NCBI GenBank assembly: GCA_002483445.1
Contig: DLHY01000120.1
Coordinates: 1-64,000, forward strand
DNA from: Blastocatellia bacterium UBA7656
GTDB taxonomy: Bacteria > Acidobacteriota > Blastocatellia > UBA7656
Direction of reading: 5' to 3'
DNA: 64,000 nt
Position 1 is the stretch's first letter. Each line of letters starts with the position of its first letter. Below the pieces are notes generated by a model. It was not told where the DNA came from. It searched no databases and saw nothing but the letters and a program-made list of their open reading frames with translations. A program made the position numbers and the translations under genes. Of the stretch, positions 31,141 to 39,259 are shown piece after piece.

Positions 31141-31710
31141 TCAAGCGGCTTTGGCACGCTGACGAAGCAGGCGGCGCAATTTCAATCGGGCCTTGTGCAG
31201 TTGCGATTTCGAAGTGCCTGCGCTGCACCTGAGTATGCGAGCGATCTCTTCATGCTCGTAGCCTTCAACGTCGTGAAGTACGAATACTGTTCTGTAGCCC
31301 GGAGGGAGTTGAGCTATGGCTATCTCAATAGCTATGCGGTCTATGATGGGCATCGATTCAGGATTGATCGTATCTGGATCGACGGAGTCGGGCATCTCGC
31401 CGTCTTCGGTCGTCAGTTCGCTTTTGACCGAGCGTTTGCGGAAGTGCATCAACACCTGATTGACCGTCAATCGATGAAGCCAGGTGGTAAAAGCCGACTC
31501 GCCGCGAAATGAAGAGAGTTTGCGGTTGAGTTGAATGAAGACTTCCTGCGTGAGGTCTTCAGCTTCGGCTATATTGCCGGTCATGCGGAGGCATATAGAA
31601 TAAACTCTGCGATAGTGCTTGCGATAAAGCTCATCAAATCCGCTCATGCTATCGCCGGAAAGGGCCGTCATCACTCCGGCATCCTGAATTGGTAACGCGC
31701 TGGTTGCCAT
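31141..31710 (-). CDS. ECF-type RNA polymerase sigma factor (RpoE-like)
   Basis: 189 residues. Region 2 is GFDELYRKHYRRVYSIC ... AEDLTQEVFIQLNRKL with the DLTQEVF core, then FTTWLHRLTVNQVL; region 4 is IAQLPPGYRTVFVLHDVEGYEHEEIARIL followed by CSAGTSKSQLHKARLKLRRLL. The fit to RpoE/SigW-type ECF factors is very good. No anti-sigma gene is directly adjacent and a strong terminator follows, so it forms its own unit. The 222 bp upstream hold no gene and must contain its promoter. The regulon is unknown; it may feed into either neighbouring cluster. Confidence 0.92.
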   Translation of the reverse strand: MATSALPIQDAGVMTALSGDSMSGFDELYRKHYRRVYSICLRMTGNIAEAEDLTQEVFIQLNRKLSSFRGESAFTTWLHRLTVNQVLMHFRKRSVKSELTTEDGEMPDSVDPDTINPESMPIIDRIAIEIAIAQLPPGYRTVFVLHDVEGYEHEEIARILRCSAGTSKSQLHKARLKLRRLLRQRAKAA

Positions 31711-31932
31711 TTTTCAATTCCCCCTGAATCATTTATCAAAAAGTACGTCGGCAATAAGGGCGAACCGCGTGCCATTGGAAGAGGGAAACGAGCCGAGCCT
31801 TTAATCATTGAAATATAAGCGGTTGCTTTGAAGTCGTGGAATACTCCCATACTTCGAGCCGCCTGCTTTCGGATGAGGCTGCACGATTTGGGGTATGAAA
31901 AGAGAACTATCTCGAAGCTGATCGTTTCAAAA

Positions 31933-32427
31933 TCATTCGCCCTGCCGCCGAGAGAGCAGCGTCCGGGTGGCGCGAGTGTTTTCTTCTATGTCGAGAAAGA
32001 CGTAAATCCATTCGGCTGCGGCATAGAATGTGATGAACCAGAGCGCGCCTATGAAGGCGAAGATGAAGGCTCCTATCAGACCTCCGAATACTGCTGTCGG
32101 GCCTATATCGAAACCGCTTCGCCTTGAGCTTGCGCTCAATCCGGCAAACAGTGAGACGAGAGCCAGCAGACCAAAGACCAGACCGGCGATGAAAGCCAGA
32201 ACCTTGTAGACCACCGCGATCACTCGCAGAGCTTTGTATTTCCTGCGAAGGGGAGGCGGTTCTGCGAACATGGGCGGCGCGCTCGTCGGGCCATAATCGG
32301 TTCCCGCCTGATAGACAGGCCCGGTAGTCGGCTCGAACCCGCCCGTCGGTTGCTGCAGGTTATGTCCGCATATTCCGCAGAACTTTCTGTTTGCGGTATT
32401 CTCAGTTCCGCATGATGGACAACGCAT
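31933..32427 (-). CDS. zinc-ribbon membrane protein
   Basis: 164 residues with GGAGG four bases before ATG 32427. The N-terminal zinc ribbon is MRCPSCGTENTANRKFCGICG (Cys3, Cys6, Cys17, Cys20). A Pro-rich linker follows, then two membrane segments (about 72-92 and 112-135), leaving a short charged C-terminal tail. I recognise no catalytic motif. The ribbon is nearly the same as those heading the TPR protein (34673), the PKD protein (36435) and the small membrane protein (54160), suggesting a common binding partner. It is the last gene of the 20-kb minus-strand series that contains the tubulin-like and Hsp70 genes. Confidence 0.75.
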   Translation of the reverse strand: MRCPSCGTENTANRKFCGICGHNLQQPTGGFEPTTGPVYQAGTDYGPTSAPPMFAEPPPLRRKYKALRVIAVVYKVLAFIAGLVFGLLALVSLFAGLSASSRRSGFDIGPTAVFGGLIGAFIFAFIGALWFITFYAAAEWIYVFLDIEENTRATRTLLSRRQGE

Positions 32428-32436
32428 GTTTCCTCC

Positions 32437-34665
32437 TTACTCGAATTCTCGCCGGATGACGCGGCCCGCGTTGAGCGCGATGCTTTGCCCGCGCTCGCGC
32501 GCCACACGTCCGTTGACCAGCACGAACAGGATTCCATCGGGGCTTTGAAAAGGGTCTTCATAAGTGGCCCGATCTTTTATGGCAGAAGGATCGAATATCA
32601 CGATGTCCGCCCGGAAACCGGGCGCGATCCTGCCTCTATCCTTGATGCCGAATGTGTCGGCAGGCAGCGAGGTCATCCTTCTGATGGCTTCTTCAAGAGA
32701 AATTACTGCCCGCTTCATTGCGTATTCTCTTATCATCCGCGGCGCTGATCCATAGCCGCGAGGATGCGGACGCCCGTCGCCTGTGCGAATGCCGCTGTCC
32801 GAACCGAGCATACAATCGGGAGATCGCAGCAGGCTGATTACATCATCCTCGCTCATGTTCTCGTAGATCATCTGCGCCCCGCCTCTCGCGGCCAGATAAC
32901 ATATAGCCTCAGCCTGATTCCGCGCGCTCGCAGAATCGAATGCTTGTTCCTTTCTGCTGTCGCTTTGTTCTGACTTCGTCGATTCGCTTTTGCCTGACTT
33001 CTGTCCGACTGTCGCCGCTTTGTTTTTCTGATTGCCTGCATTCCGCTTTGCCGTTGCGACTTTGCTTTTCTGTCCGCTCGATTTCTTCTTCACTGCCGTC
33101 GATGGTTTTTTCGCGGCAGACTTCGATTTCTTTTTCTCGCCGCCCGGTTCAGGTTTCTCTGCTGTCGCCTTGCTGGTTTCTTCCTTCTTCACCTCGCTGT
33201 TGGCTCCTTCCTTTTTCGGCGGCTCGCCTTCCTTTTGCACAAGGCTCGGCACTTTCCGTTTATCACTCTGTTCGGGCTTTTCTTCTTTCTCTTCAGCAGC
33301 TATTTCCTTTCTCTCTTCGATCTTTGTTTCAACCCGCTTTTCATCTTTCTGTTCACCGGCTACTTCCTTTTTCTCTTCCATCTTCTTTTCAACCTGCTTT
33401 TCATCTCCGGTCGGGTCGTCCGCTGTTTCCTGTTTGGCTTCGACCGGCGGCGGTACTGCCGCTGACGGAGAAATTTTCTTTTGATGGAGCAATGCGGTGA
33501 TCTGAGGGAGCGACAGGCCGTTGAACTCAGGGGCGAAATCGCAATGGGCCACTCGCGCGAAAGAAAAATCTTCCCATCCCTCGCTTCTCATCTGCGCCAG
33601 TGTGCCTTCGATTATCTGAGCGCGGCTGTCCCGGCCCGCTAACCTTTCGCGCAGTTTCGCGCTGCCTCCCTCGCGCGCGCTTTTCGGTATCAGTATGTCG
33701 AGAGATGTGCTTGACGCCGTGTAAGGATAAACGTCATAGCTGACCTTCACGCCTGACTTCTGAGCCTCGGCAATGAGCCCGGTGAGTCGCTCTGAGTGGC
33801 CCCAGTTGATGCGCCCGCGCCACTTCAGATGAGAAATCTGCAAAGGGGCTTTAGTCTCGCGGGCCACTCTGAGAGCCTCTTTGATTGATTCCAGAACGTC
33901 ATTCCCTTCATCGCGCATGTGCGTCGCGTAGATGCCGTGATAGCGCGCGGCCACATCGACGAGCGCGCTGATTTCTTCCTCCTCGGCAAACGCGCCCGGC
34001 GTATACTCAAGCCCGGTCGATAGGCCAAACGCGCCATCGAGCATCGCGCGCTTGACGAGCGCGCGCATCTCTTTGAGTTCTTCGTCGGTTGGCGCTCGCG
34101 CCTCTTCGCCCATGACCTTTCTGCGAATCGTGTTATGTCCCACAAGCGAAGCGACATTGACCTCGACGCCCCGCTGCTGCAACTGATTGAAGAAGTCCGA
34201 AAGCGACGGCGCAGACCTGCCGCAGTTGCCTGTGATGATGGTGGTGACGCCCTGCGATATGAAGTTCGGCGCGGCAAGAGGGCTGTCGCGGCGAGAGCCG
34301 CTCACGTTCCCCTCTATATGAGTGTGAACGTCTATGAATCCGGGCGCGACCACCATACCTTCAGCATCGATGGTTTTGTCGGCTTCGGCAAACATAGGCC
34401 ATTCGACCGGCACTATCCTGCCCTCACGTATTCCTATCGTTTCCATTCGCCTTTCGGCTCCCGTCCCATCGATGACCAGACCGTTGACGATGAGAATATC
34501 GAAATGCTCGGTCAGGTTTTGTTTTATCCACAAGAGGCTGAGACCGAGGGCCGCGCCCAAAGCAGCGACCACGACGCCCCAAAGTATGAGCCGTTTTCGT
34601 GAATCATCACGAAGCGGCTCTCTGCGGTAGACCTGAGTTCGTTTGGTGAATCGAGGCTCTTTCAT
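32437..34665 (-). CDS. membrane-anchored D-aminoacylase/N-acyl-D-amino-acid deacylase with a charged insertion
   Basis: 742 residues; AGGAG precedes ATG 34665. A membrane helix (about 26-46) anchors an amidohydrolase TIM barrel. D-aminoacylase features are VVAPGFIDVHTHIEGN (His114, His116), TIITGNCGRSAP (Cys148), YATHM (His249), ISHLKW (His279) and MLGSDSGIRT (Asp623), then the small beta domain (PGFRADIVIFDP). These enzymes release D-amino acids from N-acyl forms. Residues about 400-575 are unlike the family: a low-complexity stretch rich in Lys, Glu, Ala and Ser inserted before the catalytic Asp. It lies between two zinc-ribbon genes in the large cluster, 8 bp after the TPR gene, so it may process peptidoglycan-derived peptides there. 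Confidence 0.88.
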   Translation of the reverse strand: MKEPRFTKRTQVYRREPLRDDSRKRLILWGVVVAALGAALGLSLLWIKQNLTEHFDILIVNGLVIDGTGAERRMETIGIREGRIVPVEWPMFAEADKTIDAEGMVVAPGFIDVHTHIEGNVSGSRRDSPLAAPNFISQGVTTIITGNCGRSAPSLSDFFNQLQQRGVEVNVASLVGHNTIRRKVMGEEARAPTDEELKEMRALVKRAMLDGAFGLSTGLEYTPGAFAEEEEISALVDVAARYHGIYATHMRDEGNDVLESIKEALRVARETKAPLQISHLKWRGRINWGHSERLTGLIAEAQKSGVKVSYDVYPYTASSTSLDILIPKSAREGGSAKLRERLAGRDSRAQIIEGTLAQMRSEGWEDFSFARVAHCDFAPEFNGLSLPQITALLHQKKISPSAAVPPPVEAKQETADDPTGDEKQVEKKMEEKKEVAGEQKDEKRVETKIEERKEIAAEEKEEKPEQSDKRKVPSLVQKEGEPPKKEGANSEVKKEETSKATAEKPEPGGEKKKSKSAAKKPSTAVKKKSSGQKSKVATAKRNAGNQKNKAATVGQKSGKSESTKSEQSDSRKEQAFDSASARNQAEAICYLAARGGAQMIYENMSEDDVISLLRSPDCMLGSDSGIRTGDGRPHPRGYGSAPRMIREYAMKRAVISLEEAIRRMTSLPADTFGIKDRGRIAPGFRADIVIFDPSAIKDRATYEDPFQSPDGILFVLVNGRVARERGQSIALNAGRVIRREFE

Positions 34666-34672
34666 TTCGCTC

Positions 34673-35779
34673 CTATTGGATCAACGGTCGAAGCCTGTCT
34701 ATTCGTTTGCGCACCGCGTCGGCATCAGCGGGCAGATGATCCGAGCCGAGGCTCAATGCCGTTTCATACTCATCGATGGCCATCTGATACCATTTTCGAT
34801 ATTCGTAAATCGATCCCAGCCAGAAATGAGGCCGCGCCCATCGAGGGTTCATCTGCGAGGCTCTTTGATACCAGCTTTCAGCCGTGTCGTAATTCTTCTG
34901 GTAGAAGTAGGCTGTACCCATGTTGTTGTATGGGATTTCCCAGTTCGACTGAAGATCGATGGCTTTCTGAAGGTAGGGAATCGATTCCGCGTACCGCTTG
35001 CTTTCCATACGCAGCAGCCCCAGGCTGTTTTGAGGCAATGCCCAGCCTGGGTTGAGTCGCGCGGCGGCGGCAAAACCGCGGTCGGCGTCATCTTTTCTGC
35101 CCTGAAGTTTTGCCGTTTCAGCTTCGGCGAATTTCCATCTGGCTTCGATCTGCTTGTCGCCGGGTTCCAGCGCGTTCGCCCATTCGTAAGCGCGCATGGT
35201 TTTCATCCAGTCTTCGGTTGTCAGAGACTCGACCATAACGGCCATTTTTCTACGAAAGACATCCTCGCCCATGCTCTTCAGTTGCGTCAGGACTTTGGGC
35301 GCGATGTCTTTGAGCGCGCTGTGAGTCGGATCAATCGCTCTGAGTTGTTTGTAGTACGAGTAGGCATCGTCGCCATCGGTCATCGCCACGAGCCTGTTGC
35401 TTGCCACCGAATTGTTCATCGCTCTGGCTAATCTCGATTCGGGAGTATCCCTCAGCGCGAAATAAACCGCGATTGCGATTGCCACCATCGCCACTATGCC
35501 GAGGAGTCCGACTATCGCTTTGTTACCTCTCGGAGCCTGAATCGGAGCGGTGATGGCCGAAGGCGGCACAAAGGGCTGCGCGTCAATTATCGGCGGCGGG
35601 CCTGTCACCATATCTGGCAAAGGCGCGCGGGCAGGAGCCGCCCCGCCTCGTCCGTAGGCGAATGTAGACTGATCAGGCGGCGGAGTGAAACTCACTGCGC
35701 CGGGAATCGCCTCGCCGCATTCGACGCAAAAACGCATCCCGTCAGCGACATCTGTTCCACAGTTGTTGCAGATGATCAT
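34673..35779 (-). CDS. zinc-ribbon membrane protein with TPR domain
   Basis: 368 residues; GGAGG precedes ATG 35779. Order: zinc ribbon (MIICNNCGTDVADGMRFCVECG; Cys4, Cys7, Cys18, Cys21), Pro/Ala-rich linker, one membrane helix (about 87-107), then a tetratricopeptide region (about 200-360) with consecutive units such as PGWALPQNSLGLLRMESKRY, NWEIPYNNMGTAYFYQKNY and PRWARPHFWLGSIYEYRKWY. The layout suggests a cytoplasmic ribbon and a periplasmic TPR scaffold. It lies 8 bp upstream of the D-aminoacylase gene and 31 bp after the glycine-zipper gene, so it is in the operon-like series. It has no catalytic motif and is probably an assembly factor. Confidence 0.82.
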   Translation of the reverse strand: MIICNNCGTDVADGMRFCVECGEAIPGAVSFTPPPDQSTFAYGRGGAAPARAPLPDMVTGPPPIIDAQPFVPPSAITAPIQAPRGNKAIVGLLGIVAMVAIAIAVYFALRDTPESRLARAMNNSVASNRLVAMTDGDDAYSYYKQLRAIDPTHSALKDIAPKVLTQLKSMGEDVFRRKMAVMVESLTTEDWMKTMRAYEWANALEPGDKQIEARWKFAEAETAKLQGRKDDADRGFAAAARLNPGWALPQNSLGLLRMESKRYAESIPYLQKAIDLQSNWEIPYNNMGTAYFYQKNYDTAESWYQRASQMNPRWARPHFWLGSIYEYRKWYQMAIDEYETALSLGSDHLPADADAVRKRIDRLRPLIQ

Positions 35780-35809
35780 AGTATCCTCCCTGTATCGAAT
35801 GATCGCCGT

Positions 35810-36424
35810 TCATCGGGAACGGCCCCTGGTTTTGACAGCGAACTGAGACCCGGCATTGAACTCAAGTCCCGGCGCGTCTATGGAAAGAGTCGTCGCAAGG
35901 CCCGCGCCCGCGCCTATCGCCGCGCCTGCGGCAGCGCCTTTCCCTCCTCCGAGCAGCCCGCCGATTATCCCGCCGATAACCGCGCCTGCTATGCTGGCCT
36001 TGATGGCGCGCTTTCGAACGGACTTACCTTTGACCGTTCCTTCCTCATCGGCCCGGCCTTCGTTCGAGGCATCAGTCACTTCATAGACTTCAGTGACTTC
36101 GGCCTCGAAGCGGCCCTCGCGCTCGTTGATGGTGATGCGGTCGAAGTCGAGCGCGATTTCAGATCGCTTGTTCGCTTTGCCCGACGCTTTTAGTTTCGAG
36201 ATGTGACCCGTCACTATCGCGCCCTCGAACTCCTGAGGCTCAAGCACACGGCAGTTGAACTCGTCCCCCTTCTTGTTTTTTTCAGTGCTGATCGGAGAAA
36301 GAAGCTCAAGACGGAAGATCGCGCCCCCAGGAATGGAAATCCCTTCCTGAGAGCGCCCGCCCGCAGGGATCGAGATGACCGCGCAGGCGATCAACGCTAT
36401 GCTCAAAGTTTTCCTTCCTTGCAT
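35810..36424 (-). CDS. exported glycine-zipper protein
   Basis: 204 residues; GGAGG lies close before ATG 36424. A signal peptide (about 1-25) is followed by a beta-rich region (about 30-125) and then a very Gly/Ala-rich stretch (about 140-180: AGAVIGGIIGGLLGGGKGAAAG and on), a glycine zipper typical of outer-membrane or membrane-inserted oligomers. It ends in a basic tail. Similar exported proteins are often annotated only as hypothetical. Its position between the PKD-repeat and TPR genes suggests an envelope component of the cluster. What it binds is unknown. Confidence 0.75.
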   Translation of the reverse strand: MQGRKTLSIALIACAVISIPAGGRSQEGISIPGGAIFRLELLSPISTEKNKKGDEFNCRVLEPQEFEGAIVTGHISKLKASGKANKRSEIALDFDRITINEREGRFEAEVTEVYEVTDASNEGRADEEGTVKGKSVRKRAIKASIAGAVIGGIIGGLLGGGKGAAAGAAIGAGAGLATTLSIDAPGLEFNAGSQFAVKTRGRSR

Positions 36425-36434
36425 AAATCCTCCT

Positions 36435-38285
36435 TTATCGAATAGTCCAGTTTATGGTGAACTGAACCGTCTCTTTCCTGTTCTTTGGCCGTATGCGAAT
36501 CCTCATCCGCGAATATCGATTCGACGGGCCGGGAGTCTCCGCAAACGAGATTCGATCTTTAGATAAATTTCTCATCGCACCGAAGTCGAGCAGCACGGGC
36601 GAGGCGGGCAGCATACCTGTCGCCCCTGCGTTCCCCGGCCCTGCATAAAAGACGGTGATCGTGCCGGATGAAGAAGTCGGCCTGCCTGCCCGACCCGTTA
36701 GAGTGATGATTATGTTTTCGCCTTCCTCCTGCGCCGTCACGCTCAGAGGCCCTGCTCTCGGCGGCTCTGCTATTCTTTCCCTCACGACGGTCACGAACGC
36801 GCTGTCGGTCGCCGCGCCGCCGTTCTGATCCCTAACCGTGAGACTCACCGTCACCTGAAGAGAGCCTGAATCGATATCAATGGTCGAAGTGTCGAGCGTG
36901 GCTCTCTCGCCATTGCCGCGAATCTCTCCCGCAGACGATTTCCAGATATAGTCGAGCGAATCGCTTTCCGGGTCCGAGACTCGCGCCGTCAAAGCCACCC
37001 TCTGGCCCGCATCGACTCTGGCTCTGTCGGCAGTGATGCCATTTATTACAGGCGGACGATTCGGACGGGCGACGACCGAGACAGTGATTTTGTCAGTCGC
37101 CGACTCTCCGCGCCCGTCTGCGACAGTCGCCCATACTTCCACCTGTCCCGGAGCTATGGCCCAGGTTTTGAGCGTCATCCGATTGCCGCTTCCCGTCAGT
37201 TGCCCGTGAGAGGTATTCCACACGTAAGTCAGCGTGTCGCCGTCGCGATCCGCAGCGTCGGCTGTAATCTCGACATCATCGCCCTGATAGACAGCCGAGC
37301 GGGACGCGCGAAGTGTCACCGAAGGGGGCCAGTTGGCGGGCTGCGCGGCAACGAGGTTGATAATTTCAGAATCAGTTCGGGACTCCTGATTCGAGTCGCG
37401 CACCGTGAGAGTGACCGTGATTTTTTTCGAGCTTCCGCTCATCTGTATCGAAGAGGTTTCGAGCGAAGCCCTCGGCCCGTTGGTTTGCAGCGTTCCGGCT
37501 GAGGTCTTCCACTCATAAGTCATCTGCGCGGGATCGCGATTGGCTACGCTTGCGCGAAGGTTGATCGTCTCTCCTGCTGTCGCCGATTTATGATCGGCTT
37601 CGAGATCAAGAGTCATCGGCAGCGCAGTGGTTGGAGAAGTATTTATAACTGTGACTGGCATGACTGTGACGGGGCGATCCGTAGAAACGGAACCGCCTCG
37701 CCCGTCGCTCACCGTGAGCGTGACTCTTACATCAGCGCGGCCCGATGAAGCATCGACTGCTGACGTGTCGAGCGTGACCGTATCGCCGTTGCCGCGAATT
37801 TCTCCGGCAGAAGACGACCATTGATAGTTGAGCGCGTCTCCGTCTGCATCTCTGGCGCGAGCCGTCAGCGTGACAGTCTCTCCCGTCTGAACGAGGGCCG
37901 CGCTCACTTCTATGGGATCGAGAACGGGAGGCTTGTTCGATGATGAGAGCATCAATGCTGCCGCAAGAGCGGCAAGAGCCAGCACGATCAGAGAGGCGAT
38001 GATTACAGGAGCGCGTTTCGATCCGCGCCGCGGAGGTGCGAGCGGCGGCGGAAGAAAATCATCAATCGGCGAAAAGGATGGAGCCGGCGGAATCGGAGGC
38101 AAGGCAGATTGGTGATCGTCCGCTTTTGGCTGAGGCGAAGCGAGAGGCTCAGTCGAAGAGAAAATTTCTTTTTGCGCCGAGGCTCCCATCGCCTCAGTAG
38201 GCTGAAGCGGAACCGGAGCGCCGCAATCGGTGCAATAGATGACCCCTCGTTCGAGAGCCTGCCCGCAGTTGTGACACAATCTCAT
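36435..38285 (-). CDS. zinc-ribbon membrane protein with four PKD-like repeats
   Basis: 616 residues. Order: zinc ribbon (MRLCHNCGQALERGVIYCTDCG; Cys4, Cys7, Cys18, Cys21), Pro-rich linker, membrane helix (about 92-112), then four immunoglobulin-like PKD repeats of about 90 residues. Each carries G..V.L.A...D.D.D.L.Y.W..S.G and ends ...V.LTV.D..G....D...V.V; the first and fourth are closest (both contain SSAGEIRGNG). A final domain (about 500-616) is beta-rich. PKD domains mediate protein or carbohydrate contacts outside the cell, so this is probably an inner-membrane protein reaching into the periplasm. It starts 2 bp after the stop of the VWA gene, implying cotranscription. Confidence 0.82.
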   Translation of the reverse strand: MRLCHNCGQALERGVIYCTDCGAPVPLQPTEAMGASAQKEIFSSTEPLASPQPKADDHQSALPPIPPAPSFSPIDDFLPPPLAPPRRGSKRAPVIIASLIVLALAALAAALMLSSSNKPPVLDPIEVSAALVQTGETVTLTARARDADGDALNYQWSSSAGEIRGNGDTVTLDTSAVDASSGRADVRVTLTVSDGRGGSVSTDRPVTVMPVTVINTSPTTALPMTLDLEADHKSATAGETINLRASVANRDPAQMTYEWKTSAGTLQTNGPRASLETSSIQMSGSSKKITVTLTVRDSNQESRTDSEIINLVAAQPANWPPSVTLRASRSAVYQGDDVEITADAADRDGDTLTYVWNTSHGQLTGSGNRMTLKTWAIAPGQVEVWATVADGRGESATDKITVSVVARPNRPPVINGITADRARVDAGQRVALTARVSDPESDSLDYIWKSSAGEIRGNGERATLDTSTIDIDSGSLQVTVSLTVRDQNGGAATDSAFVTVVRERIAEPPRAGPLSVTAQEEGENIIITLTGRAGRPTSSSGTITVFYAGPGNAGATGMLPASPVLLDFGAMRNLSKDRISFAETPGPSNRYSRMRIRIRPKNRKETVQFTINWTIR

Positions 38286-38287
38286 AT

Positions 38288-39079
38288 CTACTTCCCAAGC
38301 TGCTGAAACCAGTTCGGGTCGAATCCCTGTCGTTTGACCAGATAAATCTGCCCCCCGGCCTTGAGCTTCGCGACCAACTGGCGATAGTCATCGCTGGTGG
38401 CGGCTGACCCGGCGCTTTGATATTCGTTCTGATCGAAAGCGGCCCAGATGTAAAGATGGGCGTTGGCCGAGTTGAGCGCCGTTGCCGCCTCATCGAGAGT
38501 GACCTGACTCTGAGCATTCCTCCCGTCGTTGGGCGCGGCGTCGGTCATCAGCACGATGAGCGGACGACGGTACTTGCCCTGCGCCCGTTCGGCTGCCGTT
38601 CGCAGAGCGAGCAGACTGTTTTCACTCGTTCCGAGATCGGGAGCCTGATCTATTCTCTGCTGCAACTCCGCAAGGTCGCGCGTCGGATCGCCTGTTGCCT
38701 GCGCGGTGTCGGAAAAGTTTATGACCTCGAATTTCCGGCCCCGGTTTCGCTCGATGACTTTCTTGATCGAGTCGCGCAGTTCCTGGCGATCATCCACCAT
38801 GCTGCCCGATGTATCGATGACGAAGGTTATAAGATCGATCCCCTGCGAGGCGTTTATCATCCGCGCGAGATCGGCGACCGACTGAGCGTCTTTCTGATAC
38901 TGCGGGACGAAAACGGCGGCGTCCTGTTGATTGGCCGCGGGCCTCGCTGCGCGCTGAGGAGGAGGAGGCGGCGTGTAAGCCTCCTGCGAACTGGCATACA
39001 AAAAAGCCAGACCTCCAAGCGCCGCCAGCCCCAGAGCCTCAAGACCCAGAATCTTCAACGCGAATCTGTTCGAAGCCAT
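38288..39079 (-). CDS. membrane-anchored VWA-domain protein
   Basis: About 263 residues from ATG 39079 (GGAGGAGG upstream). A signal anchor (about 8-25) and a Pro/Gln-rich linker precede a von Willebrand factor A domain (about 75-250). The metal-ion-dependent adhesion site is complete: D.SGS in FVIDTSGSMVD, Thr in PTRD region, and Asp in LIVLMTDAAPNDGR. VWA domains bind partners through the metal, often as adaptors for AAA ATPases or in assembly complexes. The gene sits between the tubulin-like gene (180 bp upstream, separated by tandem repeats) and the PKD gene (2 bp downstream). A second VWA protein is encoded on the far side of the tubulin-like gene. Confidence 0.85.
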   Translation of the reverse strand: MASNRFALKILGLEALGLAALGGLAFLYASSQEAYTPPPPPQRAARPAANQQDAAVFVPQYQKDAQSVADLARMINASQGIDLITFVIDTSGSMVDDRQELRDSIKKVIERNRGRKFEVINFSDTAQATGDPTRDLAELQQRIDQAPDLGTSENSLLALRTAAERAQGKYRRPLIVLMTDAAPNDGRNAQSQVTLDEAATALNSANAHLYIWAAFDQNEYQSAGSAATSDDYRQLVAKLKAGGQIYLVKRQGFDPNWFQQLGK

Positions 39080-39097
39080 AAAGACCTCCTCCGGCAA

Positions 39098-39258
39098 ACA
39101 GTTTTCAGTTTTCAGTTCTTCATCATTTCAGGGCGTCGTTGAAAACGACGTGAATGACTCCTCCCGCTCGTGATCTACCCGAGACGGATGGCAGGCGCGA
39201 GACTCATCCGCGCCCGCCTCCGAAAACTGAAAACTGAAAACTGAAAACTGAAAACTGA
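39098..39258. repeat. inverted arrays of the 7-mer GAAAACT
   Basis: Near 39222-39257 the heptamer GAAAACT is repeated five times in a row. About 105 bp to the left (39098-39118) the complementary word occurs nearly three times (AGTTTTCAGTTTTCAGTTC). The two arrays can pair and enclose a GC-rich centre. They occupy the whole gap between the tubulin-like and VWA genes. The spacing between units is zero, so this is not a CRISPR. Confidence 0.9.
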
Positions 39259-39259
39259 A

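Noticed and set aside
39222..39257. Tandem repeats considered as a CRISPR array
   Set aside because: The unit is only 7 bases with no spacers, and no cas gene is present.
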